A stretch of DNA of 64,000 nucleotides, taken from positions 1-64,000 of the forward strand of contig VDMD01000050.1 in NCBI GenBank assembly GCA_007026445.1, given 5' to 3'. Positions 12,000 to 22,130 of this stretch are shown here, piece after piece (positions within the stretch are counted from its first letter, which is position 1; the number at the start of each line of letters is the position of its first letter). A program made the position numbers and the translations under genes. The DNA comes from Schizophyllum amplum. Its lineage: Eukaryota > Basidiomycota > Agaricomycetes > Agaricales > Schizophyllaceae. The notes beneath the pieces were generated by a model. It was not told where the DNA came from and did not search any database. It was given only the letters and a program-made list of their open reading frames with translations.

Positions 12000-12047
12000 A
12001 GTGTTGCAATTCCTTGAAAGAGGTTTCTGGACACTATACCGCCCATA
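12000..12047 (-). repeat. Right terminal inverted repeat of the 7.8-kb transposon
   Basis: This is the reverse complement of 4222-4269 with one mismatch. It ends ...CCGCCCATA and is followed by the target duplication AGCTTG (12048-12053). Confidence 0.95.
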
Positions 12048-12053
12048 AGCTTG

Positions 12054-15000
12054 CTAATAGCAAGTACATGACCATATTGACACGATTTCTTTGATTCCTC
12101 ACCTCCTGCAGCAGTACGGTTCTCGGCACCAGGCTCACTCGCGCGAAGGCGCGAGTTCGAAAGCAAGTTACTCGGCGCTTGCTGCTCAAGTTGCGGCTCA
12201 ATCGGCGCCGCGACCTTCACCTCCTGCGGCTTCAAGGCTCGGCGCTTCTCACACGCGAGGCAGTCGCGCGTCGCCTTGATTTTCTTTTGATTTTCCATTC
12301 GTCTCAGGTGTGTATTCGTTCATGGCAAATACAGGACCATAGTGACCAGTGACGCATTTTTTTTTTTTCTTTCTTCTCAGGCCACGCGGGACTTGTAGGA
12401 GCGCTACAACGGAAGGGGCTCGAATTCAGACCCGCGCTTTCACTCACAACGCACCCGCCAACGACTGACGTGCATAGAAACTCGTGAGAGGCGTCCGTTG
12501 TCGCGAAGTCGACGCCCAGAGGCTGCCATCGCCCTAGAGGAGTAACAACAGGTACAGTACGCGAGAATATACGTCTGAATATCCGCTAATGCTCTCTGGA
12601 CAGTGCTGGCGCCTCGACTGCTGTAGACGCGCCTCTTGACGCCGGGGTAGTCTGCTTGTTGGGAAGACGCCCGAGGTGCGCTTTCTCTGGCTTTCCTTTT
12701 GCTCACAGCACTTAGGACGGGACTTTCGCCGTTCGGCGCGTAGGCTTTGCTTGCATGTACGTCAACGCCGAGTGGGCTCGCTGATCATCTGGAGCGCGCT
12801 TCAGGAGCGTATTCCGCCGCATAAGCGTGCTGGAATCCGTCCGGGACACCCCCTTCGCGCGCACGTTCGCGGAACCTTGTGTACGTACCGGCGTGTGCGG
12901 TGCGTCTTTTTCTTTCATATCCCTTACTTACAGCCGCTCTTTCGGCTGTTGCTCATTCGCCTTCGCATAGGATGCGACTTCAAGGGCATCAAGACTGAGC
13001 GAACTCAAAGACGCGCTCCGTAAGCGCAGTCAGGTGTGCCAGCGGAAAGCCGAGGCTTACTACCAGCGTCCGACAGCTTGTCTTCGCGATCTTGACGTCT
13101 ATTCACGCTTCCCACACAGTTTGGGTGCTCTTCAACGCCGCGAACGCGCGTCAGGCCGTTGTTCCTCTTGCACGCGAAGATGCGAGAGGTACGCCTTCTC
13201 TTTTACCTTCATTACTCACCACAACTCTTTCAGCAGCTACTTCTTTGTCCTCTGCGTAGGACACAAGTCCGGGGCGGCAAGGCAGAACACGCGCCAAGAC
13301 GACGTGCTCGCTCGTGCTGTGGAAGCGCGGCCGAGATGGTCATGGCGCTCTGGGGCTCGCCACTTACGCCCTACACCAGGTATTCGCGTCCTGAAGATGC
13401 GGGATGCACTAGAACGACTACAGGGTGTGTTTTCTTCGAGTAAAGGCAACTAGGGACTCGCTAACGCTTCCTGGTGTGGTATAGCGCTGTACGACGCGGC
13501 GGCCGGCTAGCAAAACGCGTATGGATGTCGCGTCTCGTCCTGCGCGCGCGGTCCGTCCTTGGTTATATTTTCCTTGCCTCTAACAACACCCTGGGTAGGC
13601 GGTCTTTTCGCTTGGCGCGTAAAACGCCCTCGTACTTCCTTCTCTCTTTGCAGCCAACCAGCTCGGCACCCGGTGCGTTGTTCAACGTGTACCGCGGCTC
13701 GTATACGGCTTACTGACCGCCTTCCTTTGTTCCAGCATCTTCATCTCAAGAAACAGCGCGTGCGGAGTGTTCTGCCCGAGCGTGCTGGATCTTTTGCTTG
13801 CTCACACTCACAGTCTCCGAAGCGCGACGCACCGCAGCAGGAGCGCGCTGGCATACGCACAGTACGTTTCACCCATTGTGCACGCGTTCTGACGATTCAG
13901 CCTTTGTCAGGGGAACGGCCAGAGATTCTGGGCTCGTGCAGCGCTTTCCAGACGTCAAGAGCTCGTCCTGACGAGGCGCTACGCTTTGCAGCGCCGTCGG
14001 CGCGGTCCATGACTCAGGCAACGCGTCTGCCCTCAAGCACGAACACGCTACGTTTTTCTTTTATTCTGCCTTGCTGACCGCGCTTTCTGCAGCTTCTCTT
14101 TCGCCTTGCGCTCACGCCGCGACCTTACGTGCGCTCACGCCGAACGCTCTCAACGCCGGAGTCCCCGTTGCCTCGAAAGCGGAACCGACAGCCAACGGCA
14201 CCCTCCGCAACTTGTGCAAAGCCTCCCATGGCTTGTAGGCTCTCGGAGAGAACGACTGCAACCGCTCCCGGGGCGCTATCAGGTGCGTAATTTGCGGGTG
14301 CGTTCTGCGCTAGGAGAAGACCTCGCGCCCCAGGGCACGGGCGCTTGGTACGTCCATTCTCACTGCGTCAACGTCGCTCATGGCACCATCAGGATACAGG
14401 GCTTTGCCCGGTGCGTAAAACGCAACCGTGCACTGATTCTGGATTTACCGGGATAGCCAGTCGCCCAGTGCGTCGCTCGGGACATAGCTCGAGGAATGCT
14501 CATCGAACTGACCAAGTCCTTTCAATCCAGCAGCTTCGCCGCAGGGCGCCCGGTACGCGCCTGTGCCACGCTCGAATGCGAGAAAATAGCGAAGATATTG
14601 GCTCGCAACGGGCGGGTATAAGGACGGTACGTGAGCGCTTCCCAGGGTGCTCTGCAACGCGGAGTCTCTTCGCCGCCAACCTTCGAGATAAGGCTGACAA
14701 CGCGCCCTTCTCGCACTGCCAGCTCGATCTGCCCCATCTGAGTCTGTGTGGACTCGTACGATGCCTCTCGAATTGGCCCAAAACCGCCCTCCAGCAGCAA
14801 CAGGCGACCATGAATTTGGTGCTTTTGTACCGTACGAGACACCGTCATTCTTGGTATTTTCTTTATTTCTTCATCTACTGCTTGCAAGCAAGACAGGTAG
14901 ACGCAATTTCCAGCGCACATAAGTGCCGCTGGCCTGTGATTCCGAGCTCGAAAGCTGGCAGGGTGATGTTTCGTCGAAGACGGGACATCAGGTTTGATTC

Positions 15001-15571
15001 TCGAGCTACGTAGCCCGAGAACGAAAATTCCTCAGTTGATTACATTAATTGGACGACAATGGTCAGAGCCGGGAAACGTTTTGTACGGTACTGAGGTGGA
15101 AAGGGGAAGTGGTAGGTAGTTTGGTAGGGTGTTATGGGTACAAACAAAATAGAAACAAGCGCATAGAGGTCCCGGAGAATAAATAATCAAGCGCACACAA
15201 GACTCGGAGCAGTAACTGAAAGGAAAAATGAAACGGAGGCCCCGGCACCGGGCAGAACAGGCCTGCTGGTGCGTGAAGCCCTCGGAAGGCTACGAGTTCG
15301 AGACTTTGTGTTTGGAGTCCGACAAGGCAGATTGGAGTTTTAATTCCAAGTCCGACAGTCAAGAACAGCCCCAGCACAGTGGATACTGTCCACCCTTCTA
15401 GGAGAGCGAGACAGACCCCGCCACAACTTTTGGAACGACTTCGGCTTTTTATTGTGACGCTCTCGTCAAGATATCCACTGCAAAGTAGATGACTGGAGCA
15501 ATGCCCGACGCCTTACAGCACCTCTCGGCCGTCATGTTCTAAATAGACTCCCCCTCGCGGTGGGCTCCAGA
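12054..15571 (+). other. Internal region of the LTR-like element, right part, with an intron-rich coding-like tract
   Basis: Between about 12980 and 13245 the plus strand can be spliced into a continuous frame. RLSELKDALRKRSQVCQRKA and EAYYQ join, after a 49-bp intron-like segment (GTCCGACAG...CCACACAG), to LWVLFNAANARQAVVPLARE. After a second one (GTACGCC...CTTTCAG) comes DARAATSLSSA, then a stop. Further short coding-like and intron-like stretches follow to about 15000. The helical, arginine-rich text does not match any family I know. The tract probably represents a decayed multi-exon gene. No polypurine tract was evident just before the right repeat. Confidence 0.35.
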
Positions 15572-16704
15572 TAATGCGCACGCGCTCCTCTGAGTGAGAG
15601 AGAACTGCAAGACAGAATCATAAAACACCACACACACACACCCCAACCAAACCAACACAACTGCCGACAAGTTCTACCTCATAGAGGAGCTGCGAGTACG
15701 ACTTGTATTGCTCGGGGGAATCAAGGTAGAACTGACACGCTCTAGATACTGGACATGCTATCGAAGACACGACCCTCTTTCTCATTCATGCTCGGGAAAC
15801 TCTCGCAAAAGCTAATCACGCCTTAATCACACAATTGCTTTGGGGGTTTTGCACTCGAAAGTGCAGTGGGCTTTACTTTTAGACTAGACAGAACAGGGAC
15901 ACAAGGTCCGGTGATTATTCTACTAAGTCTCGCTCCTCTACGTACGTCTTTTCACCCGAACAATGCCTTCCGGATGTGGAAGGACACCCGAGCCTCTTTG
16001 GTTCACACCGGAAAATCCGGGTGCTTCCCACAGGAGATTGCCCCGGTCCCGGGGGGCCAGAGGTCTCCCAGAATGAGGTATCCCTCCCTCCTTATATACT
16101 GCCTGCTCCTTGTATTTTAAATACCTCAACTCGAGTCATTTTGAGAACAATGCCGCCTTCGAAGCCGCTTATCACTTTATGGCCAGCCCGCATCATCATC
16201 GGAGTGATGTCAAGCCAATCAGCCTCGTGCCGTGTCCCGAGAGCGATCTAGATCCCCCGCGCACGGCCGGGCGTGATGTCACTGATGTGCGCGCCACAGC
16301 ACGCATCTGGCCATACTCTCGTCCTTTATGATTATTCTGCCTGCGCGCAGCGTTCTGGCTCGTTGATTTAAGCTGGTCTCACTGTTCAGACAAGTCTGCC
16401 AGCGTCCGAAAGTATAACAATAAACGAGTAGTATCACTAATCCTCGAAATGGCTCTTACACCAATCTCGGAGAAGCACTGACTTAAGCAGACTCGCACGA
16501 TGTGTCCAGTGCTCGGTCGGAGTGGCTACCGCCTTGCAGAAGCCTCGATACTATCCCTTGTACTCGCTCACTGAGCTCCCGATCACTGTAGTACTCGCTT
16601 TCGAGGGCCTACTGATATTATTATATTTTATAGCCTTTTACTAGTAGCTTAGCCAAATGCGTTAAAACGCAAAAATAATGGCTTAACGCGCAGCAGGCGT
16701 ATTA
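15572..16704 (+). repeat. Right copy of 1133-bp long direct repeat (putative 3' LTR)
   Basis: Same sequence and orientation as 1727-2859. AATAAA falls at 16419-16424 and CCAAT at 16215-16219. GCGC follows immediately and repeats the GCGC before the left copy. Confidence 0.85.
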
Positions 16705-17888
16705 GCGCACCTGCACGGGTAACTGTATCGAAGAAATACTGCCATCTACACGGACGAATTGATCGAACGGGGAGCACTTTCCCAGACGGAATGGGCAGTG
16801 GCGCCTAGGACTCAGGAAATTACTGTTGATCACACTGAGCGCGACAAGAAGAGTGCGAAGCCGTGCAAAAATGATCGTCGCATTTATCTTCTCAACGACA
16901 AGAGATACATACCTACGTTGTTCGGTAAGCAGTGGGCGAGATCAAGGGTTAAAAAACCTACTGCGAGAGCGCTGTCCGTGGGAGCAACCAAGTCGACTTC
17001 CGAAGCAACACCGGCGTGCTCGAAGTCGTCGAGTACAAACAGAGCCGCCAGGTAATCGCGAGCCCGACATTTGCAGACTGTCTTCGCACGCGCATAGTAT
17101 CATGACAGTCCCAAGGGTGCCATCTTCGATGTCATAGCGGGTCTTCGTTCGTATGCCGTGAGCGCGGGACGGAAGGCTCAGATAGTGTGAGGACGTACAC
17201 AGCGAGATTGAGGACATACACAGGGAGAGTCTGGATGCGTCGATGAGACTGATAATGGGGGTCAGATGTCGCGCCTTCCAAGAGAAATGACAGAGGTATA
17301 CCTCATCGGCGTGCTTGGGTTCCGATACCACGAGCGTGAAGTCGACATCCATGAACTAGTAGTGCTGTAGTAGCGTAGTAAAGGCCTTATTGAGGCGGAG
17401 AGAATGCGCCGAGGCAGAACGGTTGACATACGGCGCGCTGCTCGGTTGCTTACAGGTACTCCTACTGGACGCGGAAGTCAAAGAGCGCACAGATTAAAGT
17501 CTGCAAGCGGCATGATGAAGGCCTGCTGCAAGCCTGCAACGCAACGTCCACCGGCGTTCGCACCGGTGGAACCGGGCTCAGCACCGGCAATTGCCGGCTG
17601 GATCACTGCCTGCCGCGTCCAGGCCGCGTGCTCGACCTCACTGTCGAATCAGTCGCCATGAACCACCAGTGAGCTCAGCGGCGAATGGGATACTGGTACT
17701 TGTACTTACTTAGCTGTCCGTTGTCCGGGGCATGAGCGGATGCCCCGTGACAGTTTGGGACGCTGGGTGATCATGACGCAAAAGCAACTATTTTCATGTC
17801 CGCTTTACGTCCATCCTGGTAACCCTGCTTATCCCCAACGCTCAACAAGACGTCGTCTACGAGTCAGCCGTCCCCTTCGTCCACCAGG
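16705..17888. other. Intergenic, no supported gene
   Basis: A minus-strand frame at 16942-17352 begins MDVDFTLVVSEPKHADEVYL. A neighbouring frame reads LDDFEHAGVASEVDLVAPTD, which looks coding, but no full model with a stop and clean introns could be built. It may be a gene remnant next to the element insertion. The 200 bases before 17889 should hold the promoter of the MYND gene. Confidence 0.4.
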
Positions 17889-19837
17889 ATGCAAGCCTCT
17901 TCACAGCTGGGCTCCGCAGAACACGAGGAGAACATAAAGATTCTGGGCGAGACCCTCATCACCATACAACAGATTCAGACCAGCACCTCGTCGGACTCAA
18001 CGAAGGAGAAAACTATACAGCAGCATCTTACGATAGCCAAACGCCTACTTCGAGCGCAGCCACTGCACTTTCTTCTTGACACTCCGCCTGAAAGTGAAGA
18101 TTCTTCCGGAGCGTCCACACGCCAGGCAGCGGCATTGGTAACGTCTGACGTGCTCGCCACCCTTCGAGTCCTTCACTACGTCGCGACGGGAAACCTACGC
18201 TACCTCTGGCCCTTTGACGTTTCCATCTGGACATGCGTATTGCGCTGGACGGACCACATCCTCCCTATTCATCGAGACCGCCTCCTCGAAGACATGCCCT
18301 CCACCAGGGACGACCCGCATCTGCAAAGCCTTATGGTGACAGTCCTCGGTATCTTCGATGTCATCGCCTCTATGCCAAAGCGGGATGTGCAGACATACTT
18401 TCTCAGCAGTAGCAATAACGCGCTATGCACGCTCGTCGCCCTCTGGGCCCTCTGGCCGACGCTGTCCGAGGACGCCGAGCGTATCGTCGAGGTCGACCTT
18501 TGCTGTGCGCGTGTCTTCTATGCCGTCTGGAACGCGTTGGAGCCGGTCGTCGCGGCCGACGTCATCGGGGCGCAAATCCTGCGCCTCGTCGGAGGGCGTC
18601 ACAAGCACGTCTTTCGCATCTTCGCGTGGCACCTGGGTACCATATCCGCAGCGGGCGAACGCGGACACACGGACCTCCGCGACCATATCGCGCTCATTCT
18701 TCCCGTCTCGCGAGGATACGAACTGAACTCGAAAACGCTCCCCGGGAAAGTCGTAGCTGTCCTCACCGCCGTCCTCGACACCCACCTCACCGACGCGCCC
18801 TCCGCGAACCTCGTCTGGCATCAAGCGCTAGAGGTACTGTACGCGCTCTGCTGCCGCTCCGACCACGCGATCGTTCTCGCCATCGAGCACGGCCTCTTCC
18901 CCTTGCTCATCCGCGTACGCGATATGTGCGCGCACTGCTCAACGGGCGCGCCGCCGTTTGGCTCGGAGGCGGATGGCTCCGGTGGGGTGACTGGCGGGAT
19001 CATTACCCTCATGTGGGATCGCCTGAACATCCGGCGCGCGGTCAAGGGCTTCCAAAAGGGGTACAAGCAGTACGCAGCGCGCATTCCGCCCATACGGTTG
19101 AGGCAGGATGAGCAGGCGCTCCTGTCAACCGCCCAGCGGCGCAACGCCCTTCTAGCACGGGCGAACGAGGAGTGGCCGGACGTGGCTGTGTGTTGTAATC
19201 CCGCGGTACGGCGTCCTTCCTTCGCGATCGCGTTGCTAGTCTGACGGTGTGGTAGTGCGCCAGTGACAAGGGCAGCCCGCTACGCGCTTGTCCCTGCGGT
19301 GCATCGCTATACTGCTCTACTCATTGTCAGCGGCTGCAGTGGGACAGCGGCACGCACCGCGACATATGCGCCAATTTCATACAACCCGCGTACGGTACGT
19401 GGCCTCTACTTCTGTGTGGACGGGTGCACTGCTGATACGCAGGCATTGTAGACATCATCACCGGAGGCAACATGCGCGCGAAGGACGTGCACTTCCTCGT
19501 GGTGATTGCGCGGGATTACGTCGAGAGTAACTATGCGTACCTCACGAACGCGCTTCCCGCTCGCTTTTCGCAGGTTATTATCACGCTCCGCTTGTCGCAC
19601 CTCATCGAGACCTGCCTCAACGTGTCGCCAGGGGGCGCACCGCCGCGGCTCGATGGCTGCTCGTTCAGAGACATCATTGTGCGAGTAGAGTATCAGCAGG
19701 GCGACATGACCCTCACCCGTGTGATGGGGTTCGTTCCTCGACGCGCCCCGTGGCGTTTGCCGGGCGACGAGTTCAAACTGCTCACGATGGGGTTTTATGG
19801 TGAGAACATCGATTTTCGTGGGTCGAACTGTATCTGA
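17889..19837 (+). CDS. MYND-type zinc finger protein
   Basis: There are three exons (17889-19205, 19256-19394, 19443-19837) and 616 residues. The long N-terminal part (1-435) is helical, armadillo-like in feel and without a known domain, as in many agaricomycete MYND proteins. The finger is recovered only after removing the 50-bp intron at 19206-19255. It reads CCNPA-C440, then C451-P-C453, Y-C459-S-T-H-C463-Q, W468 and H473-R-D-I-C477, which matches the C...C, C-x3-C-Q, W, H-x3-C order of MYND domains. The C-terminal exon (from about 485) is a mixed alpha/beta region without a recognised fold. MYND fingers bind proline-rich partners, so a protein-interaction role is likely. Reading through the first intron would give a stop at 19242 and lose the finger. 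Confidence 0.8.
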
Positions 19838-22130
19838 CGTCGCTGCTCGATAGATCCTCCGCCTCGCGTATAGAGATGTGGGGTGGGAGGCGCCTGCATC
19901 AGGAAAAGCCTCCTCACTATTTCGTTCTCCCCAAAAATACGGTGAGCAGCGTAGACATGGGGGAGGCGACATAGTCAGCATAGTGCCCGTAGTGCGCGAT
20001 AGTGGTAGGTGAAGTCGCCGTAGTGCGTGATAGCGGTCGTCGAAGTCGCTGTAGACAGCATAGTGACCTATAGTGCCTGCATGAACTACAGTGGGCCATG
20101 TATTTGAAGCCTTACCTATTGTGAATCTCGTAGCCACAGCTGCAACTATAACCCGGTTTAGAGTCATCCATAGTCAGCACATTGACCAAGATAGCTTACC
20201 GTAAGACGATGAACATATATAAGTAATGCCAGGCCTGAGTTTCGAAATGGCATGGATGATCTTAAGATGAATATTCTGTGCACTACTGTCAGACTATGGG
20301 TCCGGTATCTAGAGGCTTGTACATCGTCGGAATTGGCTCACGTCCATGTCTGTAGTTTGCAAGTTCACAAGGGATGATGAAGAAGTGGTGGGGGCAAAGT
20401 CTGATAGACGAGGTTGAGAAATGAGGGGAGGATGGGAGGAGGAAGGGAGATCGGCGGAAAGTACGAAGCCGTGTTGGTATTCGAAGCAGCATCCGTTGCT
20501 GGCAAAGATATCTTTGAGATAAGTCCTAATCCTTGTAAATGGCCACATACCGTCTGCCGCCATTCTCGATCCCGATCGGCAGGCTTTGTCTGTGCTCGCG
20601 CTAAATGCTAAGGGCTTCGGCTAAAAGCACAGCGGAGGTGAGGGGGTACCGTGGAGGCGGAGATGAGGGCATATCGTGTGGCGTCAATCTCCAGACGACG
20701 AAGAGAAGATGGACTCGGAGGATGAAGCTGAGCGAATGTGCGCAGAGTTTGCGTGAAGGAGATAAGCCGGCCCTCAAGTAATTCCACGTGACTGGCCGCG
20801 CTTTTACGCGGCCGATCTCTGAACGCGACTTGTGCTGTTCCATCATGTTCTGCGACTGCCTCTCGCCTCGGTCGTCTCTCTGCTGCCCGCCTTCCCTACG
20901 CAGCCCCTGCTATGTGTCTTTCGGCTACTGCAGCCTGCGCAGGCGACTGATATTTGCCCTATAGCGATACTCGCCGACGATGCTGGACCGTGTCCCTCTT
21001 GCGGCGCCCCCTGCTCCCGAGCGACGGCGTACGATGAGGCAGACCTCGTCGAGCTGTGCGCAGCATCTTCTCCCTCCCCGCGTCGCCTTCCGGGCCCGTG
21101 CCACGTTCGTCGGGTAGCTGGAGCCATCAACATCATTACGACCAGTCGTAGATGACTCGCTGACAGCGCGTTACATACCTTCGCGAGGTGAGTCCGCTTT
21201 TGTCTATGTTCTCTCACCGTTACTGAACGATCCATCTCAAGGCCGACGTCTGCCTCCAGCGCACTGCAAGACCTTGCTCGATATCCTCCTCCCCCCTCAC
21301 GCAGCTCCCTGTGATTCCTACCTGGAAACCGATTGCCTGTACGTGTCGCGCTTTTGCGTGAGCACCTCGTACTGCTTCGGTGGTGTTCCTAGGTCTTATG
21401 TAGATAAACTACCGTAGTGATCCATTTGTAAATTATATACATTGAATGCAATATGATTTTCCCCTCTTGCAATGTGTGTGGTCGAGCGACTGTACGAAGA
21501 GTCCAATTGGTAGCATAGGGCTGTTGTCTGTGTAGTTGGCTTCAAATCTGTATAGTTTGCTTGAAAACTACGGAGCAATTAGCACAGCTACCTACCCTAT
21601 CCAGTGCTACGTCGTACTACCTAGGTCTGGCCTGCTGCTATGCCGTACTATCTGGAGTTGGCTGGCTACTATCCAGCACACCGTAAAGGGGGACTTGTCT
21701 ACCTGGCTATCTGGCTATGGGTGCACCTGTAGTGCACTGTAGTCATGTCAAATTTTCCTGATGTGCTTGGTCAGGTAGCGGTCAGTGCTGCAAACGACAG
21801 GGCACATCTTGGGGGAAAACAAATGTACGAATTATGCGAACGATGTATACATGCGACGGAGAATGCATATTTTGTTCTCCGAAAACAGAGCATGAAGGCA
21901 ATAAATAAAGCGTCCGAGGGAGCGTCCGAATGATCTAGTAATAAGTTACAGAGCGGATCTAAGTATATGTGCATTCCATTTTGTAAAAGTCTGTCTGAGA
22001 TGATAAAGTGTGCGCGAGAAGGTATGAGAGATGAGACAGTAAAGCGCCCACGCGCGTTGTCGCATCAAGCCACGTATCATATCCCGACCGCCGCACGAAC
22101 CTGCCGAATGGTCGAGAGACGCGATTCTAG
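19838..22130. other. Intergenic, no supported gene
   Basis: It contains an imperfect tandem repeat (19965-20075). An open frame at 20832-21155 has a CPSCGAPC motif but no ATG and no clear continuation. The AT-richer stretch 21390-21960 shows nothing I can name. Confidence 0.4.
19965..20075. repeat. Imperfect tandem repeat of TAGTGC/GAAGTCGC units
   Basis: Units such as GTAGTGCGCGATAGTGGTAG, then GTGAAGTCGCCGTAGTGCGT, then GATAGCGGTCGTCGAAGTCG recur with drift over about 110 bases. There is no coding sense in this tract. Confidence 0.6.

Larger units (their letters stand above)
4222..12047 (+). mobile_element. Complete DNA transposon, IS3EU-like, 7826 bp
   Basis: The ends are 48-bp terminal inverted repeats (4222-4269 and 12000-12047) that match at 47 of 48 positions, the one difference being at 4254. 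They start 5'-TATGGGCGG. The flanking 6 bases are AGCTTG on both sides (4216-4221 and 12048-12053), a perfect target-site duplication. Inside are an integrase-type D,D,E transposase on the plus strand, a large intron-rich gene on the minus strand and a decayed thioesterase-like stretch. From memory of eukaryotic transposon classes, a 6-bp duplication, TAY termini and an IS3-like integrase point to IS3EU. Polintons also make 6-bp duplications but carry polymerase, ATPase and capsid genes and AG termini, which are absent here. The near-perfect ends suggest a recent insertion. Confidence 0.85.
1727..16704 (+). mobile_element. LTR-like nested element bounded by 1133-bp direct repeats
   Basis: Two direct repeats (1727-2859 and 15572-16704, constant offset 13845) enclose 12.7 kb. 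The base just outside the left copy completes GCGC (1723-1726) and the bases after the right copy are GCGC (16705-16708). The inner flanks do not match each other or GCGC. A 4-bp target duplication around the pair, rather than around each copy, indicates one insertion with two LTRs. Subtracting the 7.8-kb transposon nested inside leaves an element of about 7.1 kb. I see no gag, protease, reverse transcriptase or integrase in the remaining internal 4.9 kb, so it would be non-autonomous or decayed. The termini are TAAT...ATTA rather than TG...CA, which is unusual for an LTR. Orientation is taken from the AATAAA and CCAAT positions in the repeats. Confidence 0.6.

Noticed and set aside
4222..12047. 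Polinton/Maverick reading of the 7.8-kb element
   Set aside because: The 6-bp duplication and integrase would fit, but there is no DNA polymerase B, packaging ATPase, protease or capsid gene, and the ends do not start with AG.
16942..17352. 136-residue minus-strand frame as a gene
   Set aside because: The plausible coding text changes frame part-way and no start, introns or stop could be arranged. It is kept only as a possible remnant.
19406..20167. 253-residue minus-strand open frame
   Set aside because: It overlaps the last exon of the MYND gene and then runs through a tandem repeat. Its composition is that of a shadow frame and it has no domain.
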